A stretch of 64,000 bases of DNA from Megaleporinus macrocephalus (GCA_021613375.1 CM038727.1:2015481-2079480); one strand, 5' to 3'. Positions 33,378 through 46,013 are shown, counted from the stretch's first letter. Made by a program: numbers and translations. Notes: generated from the sequence alone by a model not told the origin.

Positions 33378-35397
33378 ACAACTAAACATTACATTTACAC
33401 ATTATTTATTATTTACAACTAAACATTACATTTCCACATTATTTATTTATTTATAACTAAACATTACATTTCCACATTATTTATATATTTATTTACAACA
33501 AAACATTACATTTACACATTATTTATTTATTTATAACTAAACTTTACATTTACACATTATTTATTTATTTATAACTAAACATTACATTTACACATTATTT
33601 ATTTATTTATTTATTTACAACTAAACATTACATTTACACATTATTTATTTATTTACAACTAAACATTACATTTCCACATTATTTATTTATTTATTTATTT
33701 ACAACTAAACATTACATTTACACATTATTTATTTATTTATAACTAAACTTTACATTTACACATTATTTATTTATTTATAACTAAACATTACATTTACACA
33801 TTATTTATTTATTTATTTATTTACAACTAAACATTACATTTACACATTATTAATTTATTTATAACTAAACATTACATTTATGCATTATTTATTTATTTAT
33901 TTACAACTAAACATTACATTTACACATTATTTATTTATTTATAACTAAACATTACATTGACACATTATTTATTTATTTATTTACAACTAAACATTACATT
34001 TACACATTATTTATTTATTTTTTATTAATAACTAAACATTACATTTACACATTATTTATTTGTTTATAACTAAATGTTACATTTACACATTATTTATTTA
34101 TTTATTTATGACTAAACATTACATTTACACTTTATTTATTTCTTTTCTTACAACTAATCATTACATTTACACATTATTCATTTATTTATAACCAAACATT
34201 ACATTTACACATTATTTATTTATGTATTTATTTATAACTAAACATAACATTTACACTTTATTTATTTATTTACAACTAAACATTACATTTACATTTTCTT
34301 TATTTATTTATTTATAACTAAACATTACATTTACAAATTATTTATTTATTTATAACTAAACATTACATTTACACATTATTTATTTATTTATAACTAAACA
34401 TTACATTTACACATTATTTATTAATTTACAACTAAACATTACATTTACACTTTATTTATTTATTTATTCATAAATAAACATTACATTTACACATTACTTA
34501 TTTATTTACAACTAAACATTACATTTACACATTATTTATTAATTTACAACTAAACATTACATTTACACATTATTTATTTATTTACAACTAAACATTACAT
34601 TTATGCATTATTTATTAATTTACAACTGAACATTACATTTACACATTATTTATTTATTTACTTACAACTAAACATTACATTTACACATTATATATTCATT
34701 TACAACTTAACATTACATTTACACATTATTTATTTATTTATTTACAACTAAACATTACATTTACACACTATTTATTTATTTATAACTAAACATTACATTT
34801 ATAAATTATTTATTTATTTATTTACAACTAAACATTAAATTTACACATTATATATTCATTTACAACTTAACATTACATTTACACATTATTTATTTATTTA
34901 TTTACAACTAAACATTACATTTACACACTATTTATTTATTTATAACTAAACATTACATTTACAAATTATTTATTTATTTATTTACAACTAAACATTACAT
35001 TTACACATTATTTATTTATTTATTTACAACTAAACATTACATTTACACATTATTTATTCATTCATTTATTTATTTATTTATTTATTTATTTACAACTAAA
35101 CATTACATTTACACATTATTTATTTATTTATTTACAACTAAACATTACATTTACACATTATTTATTTATTTATTCATTTATTAATTAATTAATGTATTTA
35201 TTTATTTACAACTAAACATTACATTTACACATTATTTATTTATTTTATTATTTATGTATTTATTTATTTATTTATTTACAACTAAACATTACATTTACAC
35301 ATTATATATTTATTTACACCTAAACATTACATTTACACATTATTTATTTATTTATTTATAACTAAACATTATATTTACACATTATTTATTTATTTAT
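33378..35397 (+). repeat. 2-kb AT-rich minisatellite with variable (TTTA)n tract
   Basis: About 50 units: ACAACTAAACATTACATTTA, CACATTATTTATTTATTTA. Length varies from about 34 to over 60 bp because the TTTA tetranucleotide run inside each unit expands or contracts separately. Two processes are therefore layered: unit duplication and tetranucleotide slippage. Confidence 0.96.
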
Positions 35398-35699
35398 GTG
35401 GATTTAAAGAACTAGCTTTAGTAAATCTATGGCCTAGCTAGCTTTTTTCTTAAAAAAGTGAAAATTGTCATTACCGCAACACATCATTACCAACACATAA
35501 CCTGCTGAGATAATAATGGCATTTGTTGATGGTAATGACAGGTTTTCAATTTCACCATCAGTATCTTGTAAATTATTTAAAAATTAAATATAATTAAGTC
35601 TAACAGTGTGAGTTTATAATGAAATTCCAGTGAAATACATTACTTTATAACACTAAGTTAAGAGCCCACAATTGAAGAAACCCTTTAATCATGCCAAGG

Positions 35700-36180
35700 G
35701 CTCTTTGAGTACCTATATTAATATCCAGAGAGACCAACGTGTGGACTATAACTAGACGGACTGGGAGACTCAGTAAGGTCCTGGTAGATGGTCACAGGTA
35801 TCTGGAGGTATCATGCTGACTGCAGTGCATCCCACAGCTGCTGGAGGGAGCGTGGAGGAGGATCCATAGAGCCAAGACCACCATCCAGGTGGTCCCACAG
35901 ATGCTCAGTTGGGTTCAAGTCTGGGCAATTAGGGGATTTATTGTAGTACTTGGAAGTCTTGTTCAGCTCTTACAACCAATGTGGGACATTTCTAATCGTC
36001 TAATCTCATCCACCCCAAAGAAGACAATCAGCATGTCTGGGTGTGAAAAGGTTTGCAAGGTCTCGCTTTCTTATGTATTCAGGCACCATAATGTGTTAAA
36101 ACGGGTGTTAATTCTTTCAGGCTCTCTTCAGCAGCTGCAGGTCTGTGTTTCTGAAAAAACTCCTCAGTTCTGATTCTAGA
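35700..36180 (-). mobile_element. Tc1-like fragment (family 5)
   Basis: Minus-strand copy recognised from GGAGGTATCATGCTGACTGC, GGTGGTCCCACAGATGCTCA, GTTGGGTTCAAGTCTGGGC and GAAGACAATCAGCATGTC. The family is the same as at 44000-44290, which is in the opposite orientation (ACATGCTGATGGTCTTCTC there is the complement of the last block). Frame broken. Confidence 0.75.
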
Positions 36181-36394
36181 ACTTTCCTTGTGGCGTAGAA
36201 GAGAAGAGGAGACGGCTGTGTTAGTACGGTGGTTATAATTCTTACACCAGTGAAGAGAGACTGAGGATTGTGTTACTGGACTTCAATGTCCAAATCCAAA
36301 TTGACCTTCTTTGGATCTCCTGTTTGTGTTTCTTACTATAATTCCACATCTTCATGCTCTTCATCCATCTATTCATCCATCAATTCATCTATCC

Positions 36395-36700
36395 ATGACC
36401 TTTCGCTTTATCTCGTTTGTTGGGGTCACGGGTGGGCTGGAGCCAATCCCAGTCTCATCAGGCGAAGGCGGGTACACCATAGACAGTTCGCCAGTCCATT
36501 ACATGACCAACACACACTCACACATACACTCACACCTACGGGCAGTTTAGAGTGATGCATGTGTTTGGACTGTGGGAGGAAACCGGAGTACCCGGAGGAA
36601 CCCACTCAAACACAGAGAGAACATACACACTCCACACAGAACCACCCAGACCGGGAATCCAACCCAGATCATCTTACTGTGAGGAGACAGTGCTGACCAC
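36395..36700 (-). mobile_element. tRNA-derived SINE, DANA-like
   Basis: On the minus strand it starts with GGTGGTGTAGTGGTCAGCAC (A-box region), then CTGGGTTGGATTCCC (B-box region), then the conserved SINE body CTCCGGTTTCCTCCCACAGT and a tail of GGAT/GATGAAT tetranucleotides at 36360-36400. This is the layout of tRNA-derived fish SINEs with a short tandem 3' tail. The tRNA-like 5' end passes without a break into the 20-bp array at 36690-37877. Confidence 0.82.
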
Positions 36701-37877
36701 TACACCACCGTACTGACCACTACACCACCATACTGACCACTACACCACCATACTAACCACTACACCACCATACTAACCACTACACCACCATACTGACCAC
36801 TACACCACCATACTAACCACTACACCACCATACTGACCACTACACCACCATACTAACCACTACACCACCGTACTGACCACTACACTACCGTACTAACCAC
36901 TACACCACCGTACTGACCACTATACCACCATACTAACCACTACACCACCATACTAACCACTACACCACCGTACTAACCACTACACCACCATACTAACCAC
37001 TACACCACCGTACTAACCACTACACCACCGTACTAACCACTACACCACCATACTAACCACTACACCACCGTACTAACCACTACACCACCGTACTAACCAC
37101 TACACCACCGTACTAACCACTACACCACCATACTAACCACTACACCACCGTACTAACCACTACACCACCGTACTAACACTACACCACCGTACTAACCACT
37201 ACACCACCGTACTAACCACTACACCACCATACTAACCACTACACCACCGTACTAACCACTACACTACCATACTAACACTACACCACCGTACTAACCACTA
37301 CACCACCATACTAACCACTACACCACCGTACTAACCACTACACCACCGTACTGACCACTACACCACCGTACTAACCACTACACCACCATACTAACCACTA
37401 CACCACCGTACTAACCACTACACCACCGTACTAACCACTACACCACCGTACTAACACTACACCACCGTACTAACCACTACACCACCATACTAACACTACA
37501 CCACCATACTAACCACTACACCACCGTACTGACCACTACACCACCATACTAACCACTACACCACCATACTAACCACTACACCACCATACTAACCACTACA
37601 CCACCATACTAACTACTACACCACCGTACTAACCACTATACCACCATACTGACCACTACACCACCATACTAACCACTACACCACCATACTGACCACTACA
37701 CCACCATACTAACCACTACACCACCATACTAACCACTACACCACCGTACTAACTACTACACCACCGTACTAACCACTACACCACCATACTGACCACTACA
37801 CCACCATACTGACCACTACACCACCGTACTGACCACTACACCACCATACTGACCACTACACCACCGTACTGACCACT
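36690..37877 (-). repeat. 1.2-kb array of the 20-bp unit (M-SINE, block 2)
   Basis: About 59 units of GGTGGTGTAGTGGTTAGTAT on the minus strand, same variants as block 1 at 26129-29255. The first unit coincides with the SINE's A-box segment, so the SINE head is the likely seed. Several one-base-deleted units (CTAACACTAC) occur. Confidence 0.97.
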
Positions 37878-38227
37878 AGCAGCTATTCTGGAGAAAGTGT
37901 TTTTTCTTTGGAGGGTGATGTCAATACATTAGGTGTGTCCGTCCACTAAAACCAGTTTGTCGTTGTCTGCTGTTCTTCCTCTCTGCGGTGGGTCCAGTTT
38001 GACCAGTTTGTATTGAGAAGACACTTTTTAACGACCTTGAAATATTCAGGTTTTCTGTATCGTTCCAGTCTCTAGTGGTGCGTATCTCAACAGCCTGCGT
38101 CTGAAAAGCCCCCAGCTGCAATACAATGCCTTCACTCCTTCCTTCTACCAGGTGGTCCGTCGTTTACGCCGTCTATTAGCAGAGCACACCTGGCCTAGTC
38201 TACAGTCTCCATCCTTAAATCTGTCCG

Positions 38228-38228
<1 letters not shown>

Positions 38229-38286
<58 letters not shown>
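38229..38286. repeat. (GA)n microsatellite
   Basis: Nearly pure GA, 58 bp. Confidence 0.97.
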
Positions 38287-38289
<3 letters not shown>

Positions 38290-38445
38290 GCTGCTTCCCT
38301 CCTCCGTCCTGCCCGGAGTCCTTTCAGCTTGGCAAAACAAACAGAACTCCAGCGGCTGGGAAAGAAAGGAGACAGAGAGAGACAGAGGCTGAAATAAAGG
38401 CAGGAGGGGGGAGGAAAGAGAAACACAGCCTCTGCCAAACATAAG

Positions 38446-38447
38446 GA

Positions 38448-38486
<39 letters not shown>
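38446..38486. repeat. (GA)n microsatellite
   Basis: GA run with one GG and one GATAGAG interruption, 200 bp from the previous one. Confidence 0.95.
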
Positions 38487-38490
<4 letters not shown>

Positions 38491-39039
38491 TCTGAATGCA
38501 ACAGGGCCTTTTTCAGCCTGAGCACTGAAGCATAGGAGCATGTTTCCCGCTGGGAGAGAGCTCGGCTCTGCGCTGCATGGTGAGATTCTCCTGGAGTTCT
38601 TACTATTCCAGCATCTGCTTCCTTTCATACCAGCTCAGGCTGCTGAGACGATCCGCCTCTGAATAATCCAACACAACAAATCCTGAGACTGCGGAGGAAT
38701 ACACAAGGAAACGGCTCGTATTAACATTTAACATGCTTATAAGATGCATATAATTCTTTAATAAGGCTGTAATTGGTGAGTAATAAGCTGATTATTACTA
38801 TTTTATTAACGAGTAGCTGCAGTGAACTGAGCACCAGCCACAGCACATGCAGCACATTTAATAAACCAGAAAGAAAATAAACAAACTAAACACAAAAAAA
38901 TAAACATAAAAAAGAAATAGAGGAATAAAGGGTGTAAGTTCTGAGAGTGAGATAAGGGCTGGACCACTGTTGGGGGTCTCGCTGTCACACATCTTTAATC
39001 CTGATTACAGAAACAATTAATAATATGTAATAGTAAGAA

Positions 39040-40645
39040 TATGAGGGCTGTGATATCGAGGGTGGTGGGCTGTGATATCGAGGGTGGTGGGCTGTGATAT
39101 CAAGGATGGTGGGCTGTGATATCGAGGGCAATGGGCTGTGATATCAGGGATGGTGGGCTGTGATATCAGGGATGGTGAGCTATGATATCGAGGGTGGTGG
39201 GCTGTAATATCGAGGGTGGTGGGCTGTAATATCAGGGATGGTGGGCTGTGATATCGAGGGTGGTGGGCTGTGATATCGAGGGTGGTGGGCTGTAATATCA
39301 AGGGTGGTGGGCTGTGATATCGAGGGTGGTGGGCTGTGATATCAGGGATGATGGGCTGTGATATCAGGGATGGTGGGCTGTGATATCAGGGATGGTGGGC
39401 TGTGATATCAGGGATGGTGGGCTGTGATATCAGGGATGACGGGCTATGAAATTAGGAATGGTGGGCTGAGATATCGGGTGGTGGGCTGTGATATCAGGTA
39501 TGGTGGGCTGTGATATCAGGGATGGTGGGCTGTGATATCAGGGATGGTGGGCTGTAATATCAGGGATGGTGGGCTGTAATATCAGAGATGGTGGGCTGTG
39601 ATATCAGGGATGGTGGCCTGTGATATCAGGGATGGTGGGCTGTGATATCAGGGATGATGGGCTATGATATCAGAGATGGTGGGCTGTGATATTGGGCGGT
39701 GGGCTGTAGTATCAGAGATGGTGGGCTGTGATATTGGGCGGTGGGCTGTAGTATCAGTGATGGTGGGCTGTGATATCAGAGATGGTGGGCTGTAGTATCA
39801 GGGATGGTGAGCTGTGATATCAGGGATGACGGGCTGTGATATCAGGGATGGTGGGCTGTGATATTGGGCAGTGGGCTGTAGTATCAGTGATGGTGGGCTG
39901 TGATATTAGGGATGGTGGGCTGTGATATCAGGGATGATAGGCTATGATATCAGAGATGGTGGGCTGTGATATTGGGCGGTGGGCTGCAGTATCAGGGATG
40001 GTGGGCTGTGATATCAGGGATGATGGGCTATGATATCAGGGATGGTGGGCTGTGATATCAGGGATGGTGGGCTGTAATATCAGGGATGGTGGGCTGTAAT
40101 ATCAGAGATGGTGGGCTGTAGTATTAGGGATGATGGGCTGTGATATCAGAGATGGTGGGCTGTAGTATCAGGGATGGTGGGCTATGATATTAGGGATGGT
40201 GGGCTGTGATATCAGGGATGATGGGCTATGATATCAGAGATGGTGGGCTATGATATTGGGCAGTGGGCTGTAGTATTAGGGATGGTGGGCTGTGATATCA
40301 GGGATGATGGGCTGTGATATCAGAGATGGTGGGCTGTAGTATCAGGGATGGTGGGCTGTAATAGAGATGGTGGGCTGTGATATTGGGCGGTGGTCTGTAG
40401 TATCAGGGATGGTGGGCTGTGATATTAGGGATGTGGGCTGTAATATCAGGGATGGTGGTTATGATATTGGGGATGGTGGGCTGTGATATCGAGGGTAGTG
40501 GGTTATGATATCAGGGGGTGGTGGGCTTTGGTATCAGGGCCAGTGGGCTATGACATCAGGGGACGTGGGCTGTGAAATCGGGATGCTATGACATCAGGGC
40601 AGTGGGCTATGATATCAGTGCAATGGACTGTGACATCAGGGGCAT
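39040..40645 (+). repeat. 22-bp minisatellite
   Basis: About 70 units of GGTGGGCTGTGATATCAGGG plus AT. The palindrome GATATC is kept in most units. Variants (ATCGAGGGTGG at the left end, ATTGGGCGGTGGGCTGTAGT in the middle, decayed units at the right end) are clustered, so sub-blocks expanded separately. Strong G-over-C skew on the plus strand. Confidence 0.95.
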
Positions 40646-41842
40646 CATCATCAATATTACTGTTAAAAATGTGAGACTAATTTAGGGTTTTATGGCTCTG
40701 CTTGGATTGTATGAGGTCCAAAAATGACCAAATGTATCCAGACGGTCGGACGGACCAAATTTCAACATCTATTTTACGACTTAACAACGGACGAGACAGG
40801 CCCACCAGATTGAGCCCTAAAACAAGGTCCATATGACATCTGGTGTTTGGGGTGGGGAAACGCTTCTAACGGTCCAGTCCAGTAGTGGCGCCGGGCGGAG
40901 CGTCCGAGTTTCAGGTCGTGGCGCTCTCAGTGGACACGCCCCCAGCATTTCAGATCAGAGAATACTGTTTATTTTTCATACTTCATTTAAAATTCTCTGA
41001 AATGTTCAATCATTCATTGGTTAGTAAGCTGGGTTTGTAAAAACACATTTCTGTGGTGTGACAACTCCAAACACTTGATTACTGCTTTATTTGAATAATT
41101 CACTAATAAGCAGCCAGTTAATTACCATCTAACGACGTGTTAGGGCTTAATATGCGAAATACAAGATCATTATGACACTGAAGTGTTAGAAACAACAATA
41201 ATCAGTCGGAGGCGAAACAGAAAAATCTCTTGTTCATTCAGTCGTTAAAAACATTGGAGGGAAAACGAGTGAAAGACGATGTGGGACCAGTGGAGTTTCA
41301 ATCAACACATTTATTTTGTTACTTTTTCCTTTTTCCACATATTTACATTCATACACTTACATATTTGATCAGATTTTCCAATAAAAACACTAAAAACTCC
41401 TGACTTTCAGCCCCAGTCAGTATTATCTGTTTTATTCACCTGAATATAATATTCACTGTAAGTGCTTTACTTTTATGTTTCTTCTTCTTCAGCTTCAGGC
41501 TGGACAATAAAAACTTTATCGTCCAGTATTTTCCAGTCCACTTAACTTGGATGTGCATAATCAGATTTTAATCTAGATATAAAAACAGCAGGGAATGCAG
41601 AGATTAAAATTTTAGCTTGGAAATCTATGTTTGTAACTGTAAACACAATTAATCATGTAATCTATTATGCTTTATAATTTACTAATAACGTGTTATATAT
41701 CATACATAACATGTTATAATGTTTGACATAAGATTGTATATGTGCTTATAAGTAGTTATAGTCACACACAAAACATCTTATAAAATAAAAAAAATATTAT
41801 CAGGTTTTATTAAGCATTATAACAACTGTTTATAAGAACATT
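40646..41842. other. Unclassified unique sequence, partly enhancer-like
   Basis: Mostly AT-rich. The part at 40950-41260 has homeodomain-type sites (GCCAGTTAATTACCATC, ACACTTGATTACTGC, ATTTGAATAATTCAC) and no tandem structure, so it may be a conserved element. No gene recognised. Confidence 0.3.
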
Positions 41843-42330
41843 GGGTAACACTGTGACAAACATAATGTATTATAACGTCTGTCATGAGCTTGTATAATTG
41901 CTTAGAAGTATTAATTGAGATGTGTTACAAGAGTATACATTAGAGTATAACTTCATATGTCAGGTTTTATAATGAATTATAGCATCTGTATAGATGAATG
42001 TTGTATTGCAATATTATATTGCTATATTAAATTCTTCAGGTTGGCTTTGCTCAATTCTTTCTGTAAATCCGGTATTAACAATTATATGTAATGACCTGTT
42101 ATAACACCCTGTAACATTACTGCATATATTCTTATTAACAAATATCATCAAGTCTAACTTTATGAAGTCATATACTTATACATTATAAAGTGTTATGCAT
42201 GTAATTACAAGTACTGGATGGGCAATCATAAAAGCTTATGCCTGGTTTTATAAGGCTTTTGTATGTCATATAACACCTAATAAATGATTTATAATGCATC
42301 ATTAATGCACAATGCATAGATAGTGTTACC
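41843..42330. mobile_element. Non-autonomous DNA element with GGTAACACT ends
   Basis: Starts GGGTAACACTGTG and ends ATAGTGTTACC, giving exact 9-bp inverted ends (GGTAACACT). The interior is AT-rich with repeated phrases TTATAATG and GTCAGGTTTTATAA, and related phrases occur just outside the left end, so an older copy may lie there. No coding capacity. Confidence 0.6.
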
Positions 42331-42385
42331 AAACATTGTGAACATGAATGTTATTATGAACTATTAGACACTGGAAGAAGGTTCT

Positions 42386-42498
<113 letters not shown>

Positions 42499-42834
42499 AT
42501 GATGAATAGACCAATAGAACTGACCCAGACTCACTTCTAATGAAATCTCATTACATTCACTTCTATAGAAAGTTGTCTTGTGTAGAGTTCATGTTTCAGA
42601 GCTTTTCTGTGGACTGTGATGATAATCGTCTTGACTCATTACTGACAGAGAAGCTCTAAAAACCTGTAAAGCTCGGAGACACAGCAGTATCTATATAGCA
42701 GTAAGGCTGGACAGGTTCTAGTGGAGATTATAACTGAGCCTATGCAGAGCCTACAGAGTCCCACACCATCATGATTGGGTGGCCAGTGCAGAGACAGAAT
42801 CTTAATGCAGTCCTGCTGCTGATGTTCCCTACAG

Positions 42835-43375
42835 AGGACCACCCCAAAGCAGGTACTATCAGAGAGGTGGGTCATTCCCAATACTGCAGTGACACTGACG
42901 TGCCGGTGTGAGTGGATCAGACACAGCCGTGCTGCTGCTGCTGCTGGAGTGTTTAACCACCTCAGTGTCACTGCCGGACTGAGAATTGTCCACCAACCAA
43001 AACTATCCAGACAGCAGTGTCCTGTGGGCGGCGTCCTGTGTCCACTGATGAAGAACTAGAGGAACACAAACTGTGCAGCAGCAGATGAGCTACTGTCTCT
43101 GACTCTACATCTACAAGGTGGACCAGCAAGTAGTAGGAGTGTCTAATAGAGTGGACAGTGAGTGGACACTGTGTCTGATCCACTCACACCAGCACAACAC
43201 ACTCCTCCAGTTCTAAGAATGATCCACCTCCCTAATAGTATCTGCTTTGTGGTGGTCCTGTGGGGGTCCTGATCATTAAAGAACAGAGTAATAAAGTATA
43301 CAGAGAATCAGATGAACTACAGTCTGTAAGTGGAGCTCCTGTATGGTCAGTGGAGCTGATACAGTGTATAATCTC
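42835..43375. mobile_element. Fold-back element FB1, copy 3, unexpanded
   Basis: Carries the complete FB1 core: GGTGGGTCATTCCCAATACT, GTGAGTGGATCAGACACAGC, CCACCAACCAAAACTATCC, CAGTGTCCTGTGGGCGGC, GTACTTTA-type arm end and GTGGGGGTCCTGATCATTAA. At the right end there is a single copy of the 45-bp unit (GTCAGTGGAGCTGATACAGT, 43345-43366). This is the pre-expansion state of the arrays at 30103-32102. Confidence 0.85.
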
Positions 43376-43439
43376 CAGTCTTCCCAGTCCGGTATATGTG
43401 TTAGTTGGATACTGGAATTTAGGAAAGTGGATTGTATTC

Positions 43440-43577
43440 ATTCTGAACTAAAACCCAGTTAATAGTACTGGCGCTCTCCCAACACAGCGTCCTCATCCAA
43501 TTACGCTTCATTCATTTAATTTCACTTCTCAAATACAGTCTGTGGCGTTGACCTCGCTGAGACTGGCAGAGTGTGGC

Positions 43578-43631
<54 letters not shown>

Positions 43632-43960
43632 CTGGCTTAGCTGTTAGGAGAGGCGTTAAGATGCGCATCAGACTTTCTGGCTTGCTCCACATGTACGGTG
43701 CCAAATTAACACCTTCACAGTCGCCACTGAGTCACACATACAGACAGTCAACACATTACAGAGCACACTCAATAAATATATTCGAGAGGAGAAACATAAC
43801 GAGTGCAGGTGCTTCCAGGCAGGTGCATCAAATGATACAGTTAACCAATTAAGATCCGACTACGCCGCGTACAGAGGACGGCAGCAGGAGAAGATCTGAG
43901 TGGTTACGAGGGAGGGATAATTGGTTATTGAGGCACAGATGGCAGAAAGTGAAAGTGGCT
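43440..43960. promoter_or_regulatory. Candidate conserved non-coding island G
   Basis: Unique sequence split by (GT)n at 43580-43630. Sites include CATCCAATTACGCTTC, CATTTAATTTCACTTC, GTGCCAAATTAACACC, GTTAACCAATTAAGATCC and GGGATAATTGGTTATTG. It lies between FB1 copy 3 and a Tc1 fragment and contains no domain-bearing frame. Confidence 0.45.
43580..43630. repeat. (GT)n microsatellite
   Basis: Pure GT, about 50 bp. Confidence 0.97.
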
Positions 43961-43999
43961 GGTGTTTCAGCAGAGACGGTGACTGAAGTGACTTCGGGA

Positions 44000-44290
44000 T
44001 TCAGGTGTCCAGGAAAGATCCACAGTCTTGTTACAGTGTTATGTCCTATGTCGGCGTTCTGGTCTGGGGAGCGTTTTCATGACCCATGAATCCATCCTTG
44101 CAGATCACGTACACCATACATGCTGATGGTCTTCTCTGGGGCGGATGAGATCTTCCAGCAAGACACTGCGACACGTCACATGACTAGAAACATCCCACAT
44201 TGGTTGGAAGAGCTGACCGAGACTTCCAATTACCTGGAGCCCTCATCCCCCAGACTTAAACCCAGTTGAGCATCTGTGGGAGCACCTAGA
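44000..44290 (+). mobile_element. Tc1-like fragment (family 5), central transposase
   Basis: Translates to DHVHPYMLMVFSGADEIFQQ followed by DTATRH, matching the second catalytic aspartate region (QQDNAPCH in relatives). The LNPIEHLW motif is recognisable as CCAGTTGAGCATCTGTGGG after a one-base shift. The frame is broken and both ends are missing. Opposite orientation to the copy at 35700-36180. Confidence 0.8.
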
Positions 44291-44299
44291 TGGTGCTGT

Positions 44300-44415
44300 C
44301 TCTATTGACCATCTCCAGGGTTTACAGAGAACTGACCATCTCCAGGGATTACAGAGAACTGACCATCTCCAGGGATTACAGAGAACTGACCATCTCCAGG
44401 GTTTACAGTCCATAT
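44300..44415 (+). repeat. Short 27-bp tandem repeat
   Basis: Four to five copies of ACTGACCATCTCCAGGG plus ATTACAGAGA, placed between two Tc1-like fragments of different families. Confidence 0.9.
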
Positions 44416-44429
44416 AAGATTTCCAGTGG

Positions 44430-44917
44430 GTGTCAGTTCTGTGGGCCTTGTCCATACCAGAGGTCAGAGGAGAATGGCCAGACTAGTTTAAGCTGATTGA
44501 CAGAGACCAGTTACTCAAATAACCACTCGTCACAACCAAGGTATGTAGAAGAGCATCTCTGAACACATCGAACCTTGAAGCAGATGGGCTAAAGAAGCAG
44601 AAGACCACACCTAGTTCCACTCCTGACAACCAAAACCAGGAAACTGAGGCTATAATTTGCACAAACTCACCAACAAAAATTGGGAAAGCATTGCAGAGTC
44701 AGATGAATCTTGATTTCTACCAGGATATTCGGACAGTTGGGTCAGAGTTTGGCAGAAACTATATGAAGGTATGGGTCCATCTTGCCTTGGATCAGCAGTT
44801 CAGGCGTGAATGGATGTGTAACCAAGAAATCTGCAGCAACTGTGTGAAGCCCTCATGTCAGTAAGGACCAGAATCTATGAGGAATGTTTCCAGCAGCTTG
44901 TTGGATCTATGCAGTTC
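44430..44917 (+). mobile_element. Tc1-like element (family 6), internally deleted, 3' end
   Basis: Blocks follow a well-known fish Tc1-like element: GTCAGAGGAGAATGGCCAG, AAATAACCACTCGTCACAAC, GAACCTTGAAGCAGATGGGC, CAGAAGACCACACC, CAGGAAACTGAGGCTA. The catalytic motif SDESRF appears as SDES-stop-F (TGA at 44711-44713, as expected from CGA decay). The interior is deleted between CTTGGATCAGCAGTTCAGG and AATCTGCAGCAACTGTGTG. The end GAATGTTTCCAGCAGCTTGT is duplicated at 45506-45541, with the left array between the two. Confidence 0.88.
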
Positions 44918-45200
44918 AGTATCAGACCACACATGATGGACAGTTGTTCAGTATCAGACCATACATGATGGACAGTTGTTCAGTATCAGACCACACAGGA
45001 TGGGCAGTTGTTCAGTATCAGACCATACATGATGGACAGTTGTTCAGTATCAGACCACACAGGATGGACAGTTGTTCAGTATCAGACCACACAGGATGGA
45101 CAGTTGTTCAGTATCAGACCACACAGGATGGGCAGTTGTTCAGTATCAGACCACACAGGATGGACAGTTGTTCAGTATCAGACCACACAGGATGGACAGT
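44917..45200 (+). repeat. 32-bp minisatellite, left (short) arm
   Basis: About 9 units of TTCAGTATCAGACCACACAG plus GATGGACAGTTG. It is the reverse complement of the 4.3-kb array at 46014-50355. Low divergence (GGACAG or GGGCAG). Confidence 0.96.
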
Positions 45201-45339
45201 TGGTGTAAATATGTTGTTAAAAAGCAGGTCTGATCTGATTGGGTGATAGTAATAAACTGCAGATTATAAGAAATAGTACATGTGTGGGATAAATAACATT
45301 TTAGGGGGGGTTAAACCCCACCTAGCTTCGTCCATGTCT

Positions 45340-46010
45340 AGTTAACTTGTGTTAATTTCACTCGAGCTAGTGCAGGAGGAGATAGATTCCAGCAGGGCTT
45401 TAACAGACAGTCAGACTGGACAGACTGTGTATGTGGACAAAGAGACAGAAGTGCCTTTGAATTGCTGATCATTGTTAGTGAGAGGGACCACACCAGAATC
45501 GCAGGAATGTTTCCAGCATCTTGTTGAATCTATGCAGTTCTCAAGATGAATAAAGCTGAGCTGTGCATGAAGCTGAGCTCATACTATGACTGTGGAACTG
45601 TTCCTCTGCCGTCTTTGCCTTTCAGCACGTTCTATTACCCAGGAGAACCAGCCCCCCGGCAGGACTGTCATACCCATGATAGAGGAAGATGTTCAGACAT
45701 CCTGCTGTGTTTGTATTAAGAGGTCCGCTCTTGGCCCTGTGTGTGTCATGGAGATGTATCTCCACCACCAGCATAAAGTATTGACACATGGCGTGATGGA
45801 CGTCAGGGCTAATGCGGTTTTCCTCGCAGCCTGGTGTGAAACGCTGGAGCACTCAAAGCAGCGTCCCTCTCACTAACAATGATCAGCACTTCAAAGGTAC
45901 TTCTGTCTCATTGTGCACATACACAGTCTGTCCAGTCTGACTGTCTGTTAAAGCCCTGCTGGAATCTGTCTCCTCCTGCACTAGCTCGAGTGAAATTAAC
46001 ACAAGTTAAC
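45340..46010. repeat. Inverted repeat joining the two 32-bp arrays
   Basis: Left arm 45340-45488 and right arm 45863-46010 are imperfect inverted complements of about 148 bp (GTTAACTTGTGTTAATTTCA against TGAAATTAACACAAGTTAAC; GTCAGACTGGACAGACTGTG against its complement). The 374-bp loop holds a 96-codon plus frame (45586-45876: EENQ-free start, then PPGRTVIPMIEEDVQTSCC) of no recognised family. The layout resembles FB1 copy 2: a palindromic core with the same minisatellite in each outer arm. Confidence 0.88.
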
Positions 46011-46013
46011 TGA

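Larger units (their letters stand above)
38130..38640. promoter_or_regulatory. Unique GC-rich segment with two (GA)n tracts; possible non-coding exon or promoter
   Basis: Unique flanks (CCGTCCTGCCCGGAGTCC, GGAGAGAGCTCGGCTCTGC) surround GA tracts at 38229-38286 and 38446-38486. A CTGCATG|GTGAGATTC near 38573-38585 could be an ATG followed by a splice donor, a pattern found in first exons, but one site proves nothing. GA tracts are common near promoters. Confidence 0.25.

Noticed and set aside
36660..36720. Possible functional tRNA gene (A- and B-box-like sequence)
   Set aside because: The segment belongs to a SINE body with a tetranucleotide tail, and no acceptor stem or T-arm can be folded around the boxes.
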